A stretch of 64,000 nt of DNA, taken from positions 1 to 64,000 of the forward strand of contig SUVY01000003.1 of assembly GCA_015061775.1 (NCBI GenBank), in the 5' to 3' direction. The notes beneath the pieces were generated by a model that did not search any database, was not told the DNA's origin, and worked only from the letters and a program-made list of their open reading frames with translations. Positions 27,053 through 35,421 of the stretch are shown in pieces. Origin of the DNA: Lentisphaerota bacterium (GTDB lineage: Bacteria; Verrucomicrobiota; Lentisphaeria; Victivallales; Victivallaceae). Positions within the stretch are counted from its first letter, which is position 1, and each line of letters begins with the position of its first letter. The position numbers and the translations under genes were made by a program.

Positions 27053-28387
27053 TTATTCCTTTCTGTGTTTGTTGAGCGCAGGAACAAACAGATTTGTTTT
27101 TGAACCGCCGTGATTTCCGCCCGGAGTAAATACGATCGACTTGAAGACTCCGTCGGGAATATTGTTGTACGCGCGGTAAACGCTGGTCGGAGGACAGGTG
27201 AAATCCCAGCCTCCGGTGCTGAGATAGATCGGGCACTTGATGCGTTTGGCGAAGAAAACTCCGTCATAGTATGAGCCGCACTTCTGGGCTTTGGGGTTGT
27301 TGACTTTGCCTTTTTTGCAGTTGTAGAGCTTGGGCCAGCCGCTGACGTGACCGGCAATGCAGCCGGAGTGGTCGCACATGGCGGGAACTTCGCATCTTGC
27401 AAGCGTGATATCCTTGTCCATTGCGCAGGCGACGAGCACCTGAGCTCCGCCCTGACTTGAACCGCTTACGATGAGGTGTTTTCCGTCCCACTCCGGAAGT
27501 GATTTGACGTACTCAAGAGCACGCATTACACGCATGAACATACCTTTGAAGTAGAAGGAGTTGCGGTCTTCTTTGCCCCAATGCGGATATCCTGCCTTTC
27601 CTTTGGGCAGGTAGTATTCGTTTTTCAGCTTGTCGTAATACGCCCTGGGTTTTCCGTTTTCGATACCGTGGGCGTTGATGTCAAATGTGATGACCCCGCT
27701 GGCTGCCAGGGAATGGGCAGTGTATGCCGAGCCGACGCCTGCTCCGTGGAAAGAGACATAGGCAGGGCAGCTTTTGGGTTTGGCGTTTTTGGGCATTGCG
27801 AGGTATCCGGAAACCGGTTTGTCTCCGGCGCAGTCTACTTTGATATCGTAAATCTGCAGCTTTGCGTGCTTGAGGCTCTTTTTCTCGAGCACTTTCACCG
27901 GAGTCTTGGCGAGTTCGGCTTTGACGCCGTTCCAGAACTCATCGAAGTCGGCAGGCTCATCCATGGTCGGAGCAAGTTTTTCCGGCTCGACCATCACACC
28001 GTATCCGGCAGAGATGAACTTGGAGGAAGTCCTTCCGTTTCTGACGATCTTCCGGGAGCGTATTGCGCCTTTTTCATCGACAGCGTAAAGGCACAGAGAG
28101 ACCCAGCCCGGAGCAGTCGGAGTGTATTCAAATTTGAAAGTCTGTGCCGCATCAGCTTTTTTTATCCACTTGACAGTCTTGCTGTTGAAGGTGAATGAGG
28201 CTCTGACCAGAGTGCCTGCGGCAGGTTTTCCGTCTTTTTTGATGTCCGCGGTGAATACGACTTTTTCTCCGACTTTGCAGAAGGGTTCTTTCAAATTGCT
28301 TGTGATGTTGAAGGTGATATTTTCCGCAAACACGGCACAGCAGAGAGCTGCGCAGAAAATCACGGCGAATAATTTTTTGATACTCAT
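27053..28387 (-). CDS. AXE1-like secreted hydrolase, paralog 2
   Basis: VSGSSQGGAQVLVACAMD, STGGWDFTCPPTSVYRAYNNIPDG, TPGGNHGGSKTN. Confidence 0.9.
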   Translation of the reverse strand: MSIKKLFAVIFCAALCCAVFAENITFNITSNLKEPFCKVGEKVVFTADIKKDGKPAAGTLVRASFTFNSKTVKWIKKADAAQTFKFEYTPTAPGWVSLCLYAVDEKGAIRSRKIVRNGRTSSKFISAGYGVMVEPEKLAPTMDEPADFDEFWNGVKAELAKTPVKVLEKKSLKHAKLQIYDIKVDCAGDKPVSGYLAMPKNAKPKSCPAYVSFHGAGVGSAYTAHSLAASGVITFDINAHGIENGKPRAYYDKLKNEYYLPKGKAGYPHWGKEDRNSFYFKGMFMRVMRALEYVKSLPEWDGKHLIVSGSSQGGAQVLVACAMDKDITLARCEVPAMCDHSGCIAGHVSGWPKLYNCKKGKVNNPKAQKCGSYYDGVFFAKRIKCPIYLSTGGWDFTCPPTSVYRAYNNIPDGVFKSIVFTPGGNHGGSKTNLFVPALNKHRKE

Positions 28388-28388
28388 T

Positions 28389-29765
28389 TTATTTTTTTCC
28401 TTTTATGTGGTCGAGAAAAATCGGAGTGAACTGGTTTTCCGGAACGCTGTGGGCGGCGGTCGGAACACAGTAAATACTCTTTTTGACTCCGTCCGGAATA
28501 TTGTTGTACGCCGCAAAAACGCTGGTGGGGGCGCATGTGGTATCGACAAATCCGGTGTAGAGGTAGATCGGACACTTGATGCGTTTTGCGAAATAAACTC
28601 CGTCGAAGTAGGAGGCGCATTTTGCGACCTTTTCCGGCTCAGGTTTTTCCGTGGGCAGCTTGTGGCTGAGCAGACGCGGCCAGCCGGGCTGTCTGCCGGA
28701 GGCTTCCGCGAAGTGGTCGCACATGGCGGGAACTTTGCAGCGGGCGAGGGTGATATCGTGATCGAGCGCACAGGCGACGAGGACTTGAGCACCTCCCTGA
28801 CTTCCTCCGGAAACGACGAGGGTTTTGCCGTCCCACTCAGGAAGAGACTTCACGAACTCAAGTGAACGCAGAACGCGCATATACATACCCTTCATGTAGT
28901 AGGAGTCGCGGTCAGTCTTGTTGTGATACTGATAGGAGCCCTTGTCTTTCGGACGGAGTGTTTCATTGCTGAGTTTGGTGTAATATTCCTCCGGGTGTCC
29001 GTTTTCGATACCGTGGGCATTGACATCGAAGACAATGGTGTTGTTTGATATATCATAACGGGACAGTCTCGCCGAGCGGACACCTGCTCCGTGATAGGTG
29101 ATGAGGGCAGGAAGCGATTTCGGTTTGGCTCCTTTGGGCATTGAGAGGTATCCGGAAACAGGCATTCCGCCTGCACAAGCTACTTTGACATCGCAGATAT
29201 CGTACTTTTCCGGATTCTGCACTTTGGCTGCCGCGATGACGGATGCGGGAACGGGCTTTTTCTCAATCAGTTTTACGGGAACTGCGGCGAGCTCTTTTTT
29301 GACTCCGTTCCAAAAAGCGTCGAAGTCGGCAGGTTCCTCTTTTGAGTGGCGGAGTTTATCCGGTTCGACCATAGCTCCGATGCCGCCGGATTTAGCTGCT
29401 TTGATGCTTTTGGTGTTGTTGGGATCAAGTACGCGCCTGATGTAATATTTGTCAGATTTGGTTCCGGCAAAAGCGAAGAGACGCAGATATATCCATCCGG
29501 GTTTGTCCGCTTTTACTGAAAAAGTGAGGGTCTCAGCTCCATCGACGACACCGCATTTGATGGTTTTGGTATCATATATCAGACGGTATCCGAATTTTTT
29601 TGAGGCTGCGGGTTTCTTGTCTTCAAGCATTTGGGCTGTGAAGGTCACCGTCTCTCCGGTCTTGAAGATGGCATCTTTTTTGTTGACGGTGCATTTAAAG
29701 CTGAATTTTCCGGCAAAAACGGAAAAGACAGCCGCCGCCAGCAGCAGAGTCAAATACTTTTTCAT
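28389..29765 (-). CDS. AXE1-like secreted hydrolase, paralog 3
   Basis: VSGGSQGGAQVLVACALD, YTGFVDTTCAPTSVFAAYNNIPDG, VPTAAHSVPENQ. Confidence 0.9.
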   Translation of the reverse strand: MKKYLTLLLAAAVFSVFAGKFSFKCTVNKKDAIFKTGETVTFTAQMLEDKKPAASKKFGYRLIYDTKTIKCGVVDGAETLTFSVKADKPGWIYLRLFAFAGTKSDKYYIRRVLDPNNTKSIKAAKSGGIGAMVEPDKLRHSKEEPADFDAFWNGVKKELAAVPVKLIEKKPVPASVIAAAKVQNPEKYDICDVKVACAGGMPVSGYLSMPKGAKPKSLPALITYHGAGVRSARLSRYDISNNTIVFDVNAHGIENGHPEEYYTKLSNETLRPKDKGSYQYHNKTDRDSYYMKGMYMRVLRSLEFVKSLPEWDGKTLVVSGGSQGGAQVLVACALDHDITLARCKVPAMCDHFAEASGRQPGWPRLLSHKLPTEKPEPEKVAKCASYFDGVYFAKRIKCPIYLYTGFVDTTCAPTSVFAAYNNIPDGVKKSIYCVPTAAHSVPENQFTPIFLDHIKGKK

Positions 29766-31111
29766 TTTGCTTTTCCTTTGGAAGTTACTTTTTTGATATA
29801 CTCTTTGAGAGCCTTGTGACCTTTGGCGTGGAAAGCGCTATGCCCACCCTTGGGACTTACCTGTATATACTTCTTTGTAGCAGCAGGAATCTGATTGTAT
29901 GCGGCAAAGACTCCGGACGGATAGCATCTGACATCGATGAGACCTGTGTTGATGTACGTCGGGCACTTGATACGTCTTGCAAAAAACATACAGTCAAAGT
30001 AGCTCAGGTTCTTCACCAGCGCTGGAGTTTCTTCTGCCTCCTTTTTCGTATAGACGTCACCGCCTCCGCCCATGCGGTCGGTGAGGACTCCGGATATATC
30101 GCACCGTCCGGGGACTCCGGCGCGGAGGAATGTCACATCTTTGTCGAGAGCCGCTGCGACGATGGATTGAGTGCCGCCCTGACTGGTTCCGGATATGGCG
30201 AGGTGTTTGCCATCCCATTCCGGAAGGGTTTTGACGTATTCCAGAGCTCTCAGCACTCTGAGAAACATTCCGCGCATATAATATTTTTGCGGGTCATGTT
30301 TGTACCATGTATAGTAGTCGTTTTGGCGGTGTTTGTCATGAGTTTTGTAATAGTAGTTTTTGCGCAGGTCGGCGTAAAACTTTTTCGGTTTTCCGTTTTC
30401 GATACCGTGGGCGTTGACGTCGAAAGTGATTGCTCCGAGCATTGCGTGTTCGATAATGGCTTTTGCGCTCCGGACGCCTGCACCGTGAAAGTTTACCAGA
30501 GCAGGAACACTTTTTGGGGCGATCCCTTCGGGAATACAGAGGATTCCGGAAACCGGTTTTTCTCCGGCACAGGATATTTTGACGTCAAATATCCTGATAC
30601 CTTTTCTGCCCGGAAGAGCTTTCATTTCAAGCACCTTCAGCGGAACTGCAGCCAGCTCTTTTTTTGCATCCAGCCAGAACTGGTCAAAATCTGCGGGCTC
30701 TTCGGTGAAAGGCTTGATTTCACGCGGAGATACTATCGCTCCTGCCAGCCCGGTGAATACAGCATTTATTCCTTTGCGGTTTTTCTGACAGATGAATTTT
30801 CCATCGGCACCGGCAGCTCTGACTTCGAGACGTGCCCAGTCCGGACGCTCGACGGAGGTCTCTATTTTCAGACCGTCTTTTGCGGGGACTTTGCCCGCTT
30901 TTATCTTTTTGCTTCCGTGAAAAAGGGTGTAATGAATGTCCTTGTCCTCCGGAGTTTTTCCATCCTCTTTGAGGGTTGCGGTAAAGATGATCTTCTCATT
31001 TACCTTATAGACACCACTTTTTTTGTCTGTGGAGCACTCAAAGGTCAGAGTTCCGGCAAGGAGGCACTGAGCTGCTGCCAGGGTGATCAATGAAACAAGA
31101 GATTTTTTCAT
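29762..31111 (-). CDS. AXE1-like secreted hydrolase, paralog 4
   Basis: ISGTSQGGTQSIVAAALD, NTGLIDVRCYPSGVFAAYNQIP, SPKGGHSAFHAKGHK. Overlaps paralog 3 by 4 nt. Confidence 0.9.
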   Translation of the reverse strand: MKKSLVSLITLAAAQCLLAGTLTFECSTDKKSGVYKVNEKIIFTATLKEDGKTPEDKDIHYTLFHGSKKIKAGKVPAKDGLKIETSVERPDWARLEVRAAGADGKFICQKNRKGINAVFTGLAGAIVSPREIKPFTEEPADFDQFWLDAKKELAAVPLKVLEMKALPGRKGIRIFDVKISCAGEKPVSGILCIPEGIAPKSVPALVNFHGAGVRSAKAIIEHAMLGAITFDVNAHGIENGKPKKFYADLRKNYYYKTHDKHRQNDYYTWYKHDPQKYYMRGMFLRVLRALEYVKTLPEWDGKHLAISGTSQGGTQSIVAAALDKDVTFLRAGVPGRCDISGVLTDRMGGGGDVYTKKEAEETPALVKNLSYFDCMFFARRIKCPTYINTGLIDVRCYPSGVFAAYNQIPAATKKYIQVSPKGGHSAFHAKGHKALKEYIKKVTSKGKAK

Positions 31112-31120
31112 GGAGCAGTC

Positions 31121-32452
31121 TTATTTTTTAAAGATTGATTTGATGTAGGCGTTCAAGGCTTTCTGACCGTCGGTGTGCGGAGTGCCGTGTCCTCCGGTGG
31201 GAGAGGTCTGCATCGCCTTTTTTACTCCGGCGGGAACGCTGTTGTAGGCTGCAAAGACGCTCGACGGAGGACAGACGCTATCCATGAATCCGGTGTTGAA
31301 ATAGATGGGGCACTTGATGCGTTTGGCAAAATAAGCTCCGTCGAAGTATGCGGCGCACTTGGCGTATTCGGGGTTGGTCTTGTACTCAGAAGCCTTGTAG
31401 AGGCCGGGCCATCCGCTGTGACGGTTTGCGAGACATCCGGAGTGATCGCACTGGGCGGGAACTCCGGCTCTGGCGAAGGTGATATCCTTGTCGAGACCGC
31501 AGGCGGCGAGCACCTGGGCACCGCCTTGGCTTCCTCCGACGACGATCAGGTGTTTGCCGTCCCACTCAGGAAGGCTCTTGATGTATTCCAGAGCGCGGAT
31601 GACGCGGGTGTACATGCCTTTGAAGTAGTATTTGTCGCGGTCGTGTTTGTTCCAGAGGGCATAACGGGTCTTGCGGAATTCATCTTGAGTGGTATAATAG
31701 TAGTTTTTGCGCAGATCTTCATAGAATGCTTTGGGTTTGCCGTTTTCGATACCGTGGGCGTTGATGTCGAGCGCGATAAAGCCGCGGGCAGCCATTGAGA
31801 CGGGAGCGTGTGCGCTGCGGACGCCTGCTCCGTGGAAAGAGACGTAAGCAGGGCAGCTTTTGGGCTTGGCGTTTTGGGGGACGCAGAGGTAACCTGAGAC
31901 GGGTTTGTCTCCGGCGCATGCGACTTTGACGTCATAGACCTTCGCGTTTTTGTTGGAAATTTCCACCTTCTCAAGCTCTTTGACCGGAATAGCTGCGAGC
32001 TCTTTTTTGACACCGTCCCAGAAGGCATCGAAGTCGGCGGGTTCCGGAAGCGGAGGCAGAAGTTTTTCCGGCTCGACCATAGCTCCGGTACCGCCATGGA
32101 CGGCGGCAATGGCTCCGCTCTTGGCCTTCTGTTTGATGAATTTACCGTCGGCACCGATTGCCCAGACCTCGATACGCACCCACGCCGGGCGGTCGATGGA
32201 AGTCTCTATTTTAAGACCGTTTTTCGCGGAGACGTTTCCGCGTTTGACCACCTTGTTGGCGTGATAGAGTCTGTAACGGATCTTTTTGTTCGCGGGAACA
32301 GCTCCGTCCTCTTTGAGCGCGGCGGTAAAGACGATCTTTTCGTTTACCTTGTAGATTGCATCTTTTTTGTTGGTTGAGAACTCAAATTTGAGCTCTCCGG
32401 CGGCGAGACTCAGGATGCTGAGCAACAGCAGTGCGGTGAAAATTCTTTTCAT
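31121..32452 (-). CDS. AXE1-like secreted hydrolase, paralog 5
   Basis: VVGGSQGGAQVLAACGLD, NTGFMDSVCPPSSVFAAYNSVPAG, SPTGGHGTPHTDGQK. Confidence 0.9.
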   Translation of the reverse strand: MKRIFTALLLLSILSLAAGELKFEFSTNKKDAIYKVNEKIVFTAALKEDGAVPANKKIRYRLYHANKVVKRGNVSAKNGLKIETSIDRPAWVRIEVWAIGADGKFIKQKAKSGAIAAVHGGTGAMVEPEKLLPPLPEPADFDAFWDGVKKELAAIPVKELEKVEISNKNAKVYDVKVACAGDKPVSGYLCVPQNAKPKSCPAYVSFHGAGVRSAHAPVSMAARGFIALDINAHGIENGKPKAFYEDLRKNYYYTTQDEFRKTRYALWNKHDRDKYYFKGMYTRVIRALEYIKSLPEWDGKHLIVVGGSQGGAQVLAACGLDKDITFARAGVPAQCDHSGCLANRHSGWPGLYKASEYKTNPEYAKCAAYFDGAYFAKRIKCPIYFNTGFMDSVCPPSSVFAAYNSVPAGVKKAMQTSPTGGHGTPHTDGQKALNAYIKSIFKK

Positions 32453-32534
32453 GATGATCCTTTTTTTTTAGTTGTTAGAAAGATTTTTGTTTGATATCAT
32501 TCAAAAAAACACATGAACTAAAATACACCTTGCA

Positions 32535-32586
32535 GCGGAATTTTTCCAGTAGAAAAGGCGTGAAAACTGAAAAATTACTCTTCCGC
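32535..32586. repeat. Imperfect inverted repeat in the divergent intergenic region
   Basis: GCGGAATTTTTCCAGT ... ACTGAAAAATTactcTTCCGC. Confidence 0.55.
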
Positions 32587-32756
32587 GGACCGTAGTTTGT
32601 ATTCAAAATAGCTCCAAAAACGCTAAATCGACTTGATTTGAACTGAAAACGGTAATATCTTATAACTATGGTATAAGAGGGCAGGGCTGGATGCTTTTCA
32701 TTGAAGTTTCCGCAGAACTGCCGCAACATTGCAAAATAAATTCAGGAGACGTAAAA

Positions 32757-33395
32757 ATGTATATTGGCAGAATCGTTGCTGTCGGAATGACCAAAGCCGG
32801 AAAAACAGCGGCAATGTACCGTGTTTCATCCCGTTCTTTCCCCAACCGTATGGCGGTCGAAAATGATGGCAAGATCGCAGTTGTTCCCCGTCCGGGAGCC
32901 GAGGGCGATCTCGCAAAGAACCCCTACATCAGCTATAACTGCCTGCGCATAGCCGGAGAGTGGGCGATCGCAACCAACGGTTCCCAGACCGACCCCATCA
33001 CCGAAAAGATCGCTTCCGGAATGCCTGTCCGCGACGCTATCACCCTCGGACTGCTTGCTCTTGATTACGAGCACGACAGCCTGGATACTCCGCGTATCGT
33101 CGCGGTCGTCCACCGCACCGAGCCCGTGGGATATCTCGGAATCATCCGCAAGGATGCGGTTCTGGTTCGTGAGATCAAACTTACTCCCGGAGTCTGCTAC
33201 TACCTTTCGACCTACGAGAAAAATGCTCCCTGCGACGCCAACATCGACAACGCGTTTGACGGAGCCTGTTCTCATTGCGCCGCCCAGTACATCGTTGACG
33301 GCGGAGTCTTTGCCGGATTCGAGTGTGCCGTGACCAGCGCGGCAGCAATGGCAGATGACGAGGGATTCAACCTCGCAACCACCATCGTCGAGTAA
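32757..33395 (+). CDS. IMP cyclohydrolase-like protein
   Basis: MYIGRIVAVGMTKAGKTAAMYRVSSRSFPNR, YNCLRI, GSQTDPI, ALDYEHDSLDTPRI. Start moved from the track's 32691 to 32757, after AGGAG. Confidence 0.75.
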   Translation: MYIGRIVAVGMTKAGKTAAMYRVSSRSFPNRMAVENDGKIAVVPRPGAEGDLAKNPYISYNCLRIAGEWAIATNGSQTDPITEKIASGMPVRDAITLGLLALDYEHDSLDTPRIVAVVHRTEPVGYLGIIRKDAVLVREIKLTPGVCYYLSTYEKNAPCDANIDNAFDGACSHCAAQYIVDGGVFAGFECAVTSAAAMADDEGFNLATTIVE

Positions 33396-33410
33396 GAGAG
33401 AGCTTACTTT

Positions 33411-35417
33411 ATGACCGATCCGAGGGATACTCAATTTATCACGGCACTTGCCTGTGAGCAGGGAAAACTGATACTTTTCCGCCGTCTCGGCAGCGTGACC
33501 GACCAGGTTTCCCTCAACATAGAGCCTTTTCTGCTCGCGGATTTTTTTGACGTTCCGGGAGCAGAGACGGTGCATAAGTTATCCGGAAACAATCCGCTCT
33601 GCTGCAAGGCGGTATTTCCGGATAGCGCATCATACGAGGCAGCATATCCTGAGTTGAAAAAGACTCCGGGAGTGCGCCTGTTCAAAGACTGTACCCAGAT
33701 GGCATATCTGGATATGGGGCTGCGTCTTTTCGGAGGCATGGAGTTTTCCGACCTCCGCCGTATGCAAATATCCGTTGAGAGCGATGAAAAAGGCGTTGCC
33801 TGCAAGGTGACTGTCTCAGGTTCCGGAGGTGAAGAGCGTTCATTATCAGGAACGCCGCAGGAGGTTACAGATTTTTTCCTTATTGAGACCTCCCTTCGTG
33901 ATCCCGATGTGATAGAGGGGCATGATCTTAATTCAAAGATACTTCCTGCCCTCGAGAAGGCGGCGAAGAAAGCAAAGATACCCCTTGTGTTCGGAAGGAC
34001 GGATACTCCAGCTGTATTCCGCACATCGCGTTTCACTTCAGCCGAAAAGGTGGTGTCCTACCGCCGCTGCGATGTTCCGGGGCGACATCTGGTCGATACG
34101 GGACATCTGGCGATATTCTGTGACTCAAGAACGAGGAGTTTCGACTCATTTGAGCTGGATTATCTCGCTGACTTTTACGGTTTTTCCGGAAGCATCAATG
34201 ATATCACCCGCCAGCTTGCCGATATGTGGGAGCCCAGTTACTTTTACTGTACCAAAATGCTTCCGCAAAGCTTTCAGGACTCCATTTTGCGCGGGACCGG
34301 CAGCAGCCTTGAACTTCTGCTGATATCCGAGTACCTCAAACGCGGAGCATCGATTCCTTACCCGCAGGAGGGGCGCAGTTATCCCGGAGCCCTGACCAGA
34401 GCCGAGAAATACGGAGTATATAAAAATATCCGCCATTGTGACGTAAGATCACTCTATCCATCGATAATTTCCGCGTGGGATTTAGCTCCTGACAGCGACA
34501 GCCAGCGGATTTTTCCTGAGCTGCTGAGAAGTTTTCTTGAATTCAGGATACAGGCGAAAGAGCGCAGCCGTACTGCGGAAACAGCTCTTGAGAGAGAGCA
34601 CGCCTCCCAGCTGCAACAGGCGTACAAGATACTTATTAACTCATTTTACGGATATCTGGGTTTTGCTCAGGGATCGTTCAATGACTACGACATGGCGGAG
34701 AAAGTAACTTCCATAGGCAGAGATATACTTACCGGAATGTTTGAGCGTCTCAATGCGCTTGGAGCTGCGGTGATCGAGATGGACACCGACGGAATATACT
34801 TTGTCTCCCCGGTGGATATATCTGCTGATGAATTGGAAAAAGAGGTGAAAAAAGGACTTCCCGAAGGGATCTGTCTTGAGTTTGATGCAGATTATCCGGC
34901 GATGTTTTCCTATAAGAGCAAAAACTACGCGCTGCTGACGCGTGATGGAAAAGTTGAGCTCACCGGGAGTGCCTTGCGTTCACGCTCGCTTGAACCGTTC
35001 CAGAGAAGGTATATCGAGACGGTCTGCCGCGAACTTCTGCATGGAACAGCTCATAATATCCGGGCGGTCTATGACAGGATGTATGAATCGATATCAGAGG
35101 GAACAATTCCATTGAGGGAGCTCGTCAAGAGCGAGGTGCTGAGCGATTCGACAGACACATACCGCAAAAAACTCTCCTCCGGAAGCGGAAGGCGCAGCGC
35201 GGCATACGAAGTTGCGCTCGCAGCCGGATTGAAGCTCAAGTCCGGAGAGACTGTGCGTTATTACGTCACCGGAGACAAAAAGCGCGTCACCGTAGCAGAA
35301 AACAGCCGTCTTTACATTGGCGAAGACGGTGAGCGCGATGAAAATCGGGCATATTACTGTGCCAAACTTGAAGAACTTGCGGAAAACTTCCGCGTATTTG
35401 AAGAGAGTGTGCAATAG
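33411..35417 (+). CDS. Family B DNA polymerase (exonuclease motifs appear degenerate)
   Basis: DVRSLYPSIISAW (Pol region II), QAYKILINSFYGYLGF (III), VIEMDTDGIYF (I), LTGSALRSRSLEPFQRRYI; upstream exonuclease-like remnant. Confidence 0.88.
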   Translation: MTDPRDTQFITALACEQGKLILFRRLGSVTDQVSLNIEPFLLADFFDVPGAETVHKLSGNNPLCCKAVFPDSASYEAAYPELKKTPGVRLFKDCTQMAYLDMGLRLFGGMEFSDLRRMQISVESDEKGVACKVTVSGSGGEERSLSGTPQEVTDFFLIETSLRDPDVIEGHDLNSKILPALEKAAKKAKIPLVFGRTDTPAVFRTSRFTSAEKVVSYRRCDVPGRHLVDTGHLAIFCDSRTRSFDSFELDYLADFYGFSGSINDITRQLADMWEPSYFYCTKMLPQSFQDSILRGTGSSLELLLISEYLKRGASIPYPQEGRSYPGALTRAEKYGVYKNIRHCDVRSLYPSIISAWDLAPDSDSQRIFPELLRSFLEFRIQAKERSRTAETALEREHASQLQQAYKILINSFYGYLGFAQGSFNDYDMAEKVTSIGRDILTGMFERLNALGAAVIEMDTDGIYFVSPVDISADELEKEVKKGLPEGICLEFDADYPAMFSYKSKNYALLTRDGKVELTGSALRSRSLEPFQRRYIETVCRELLHGTAHNIRAVYDRMYESISEGTIPLRELVKSEVLSDSTDTYRKKLSSGSGRRSAAYEVALAAGLKLKSGETVRYYVTGDKKRVTVAENSRLYIGEDGERDENRAYYCAKLEELAENFRVFEESVQ

Positions 35418-35421
35418 AGAT

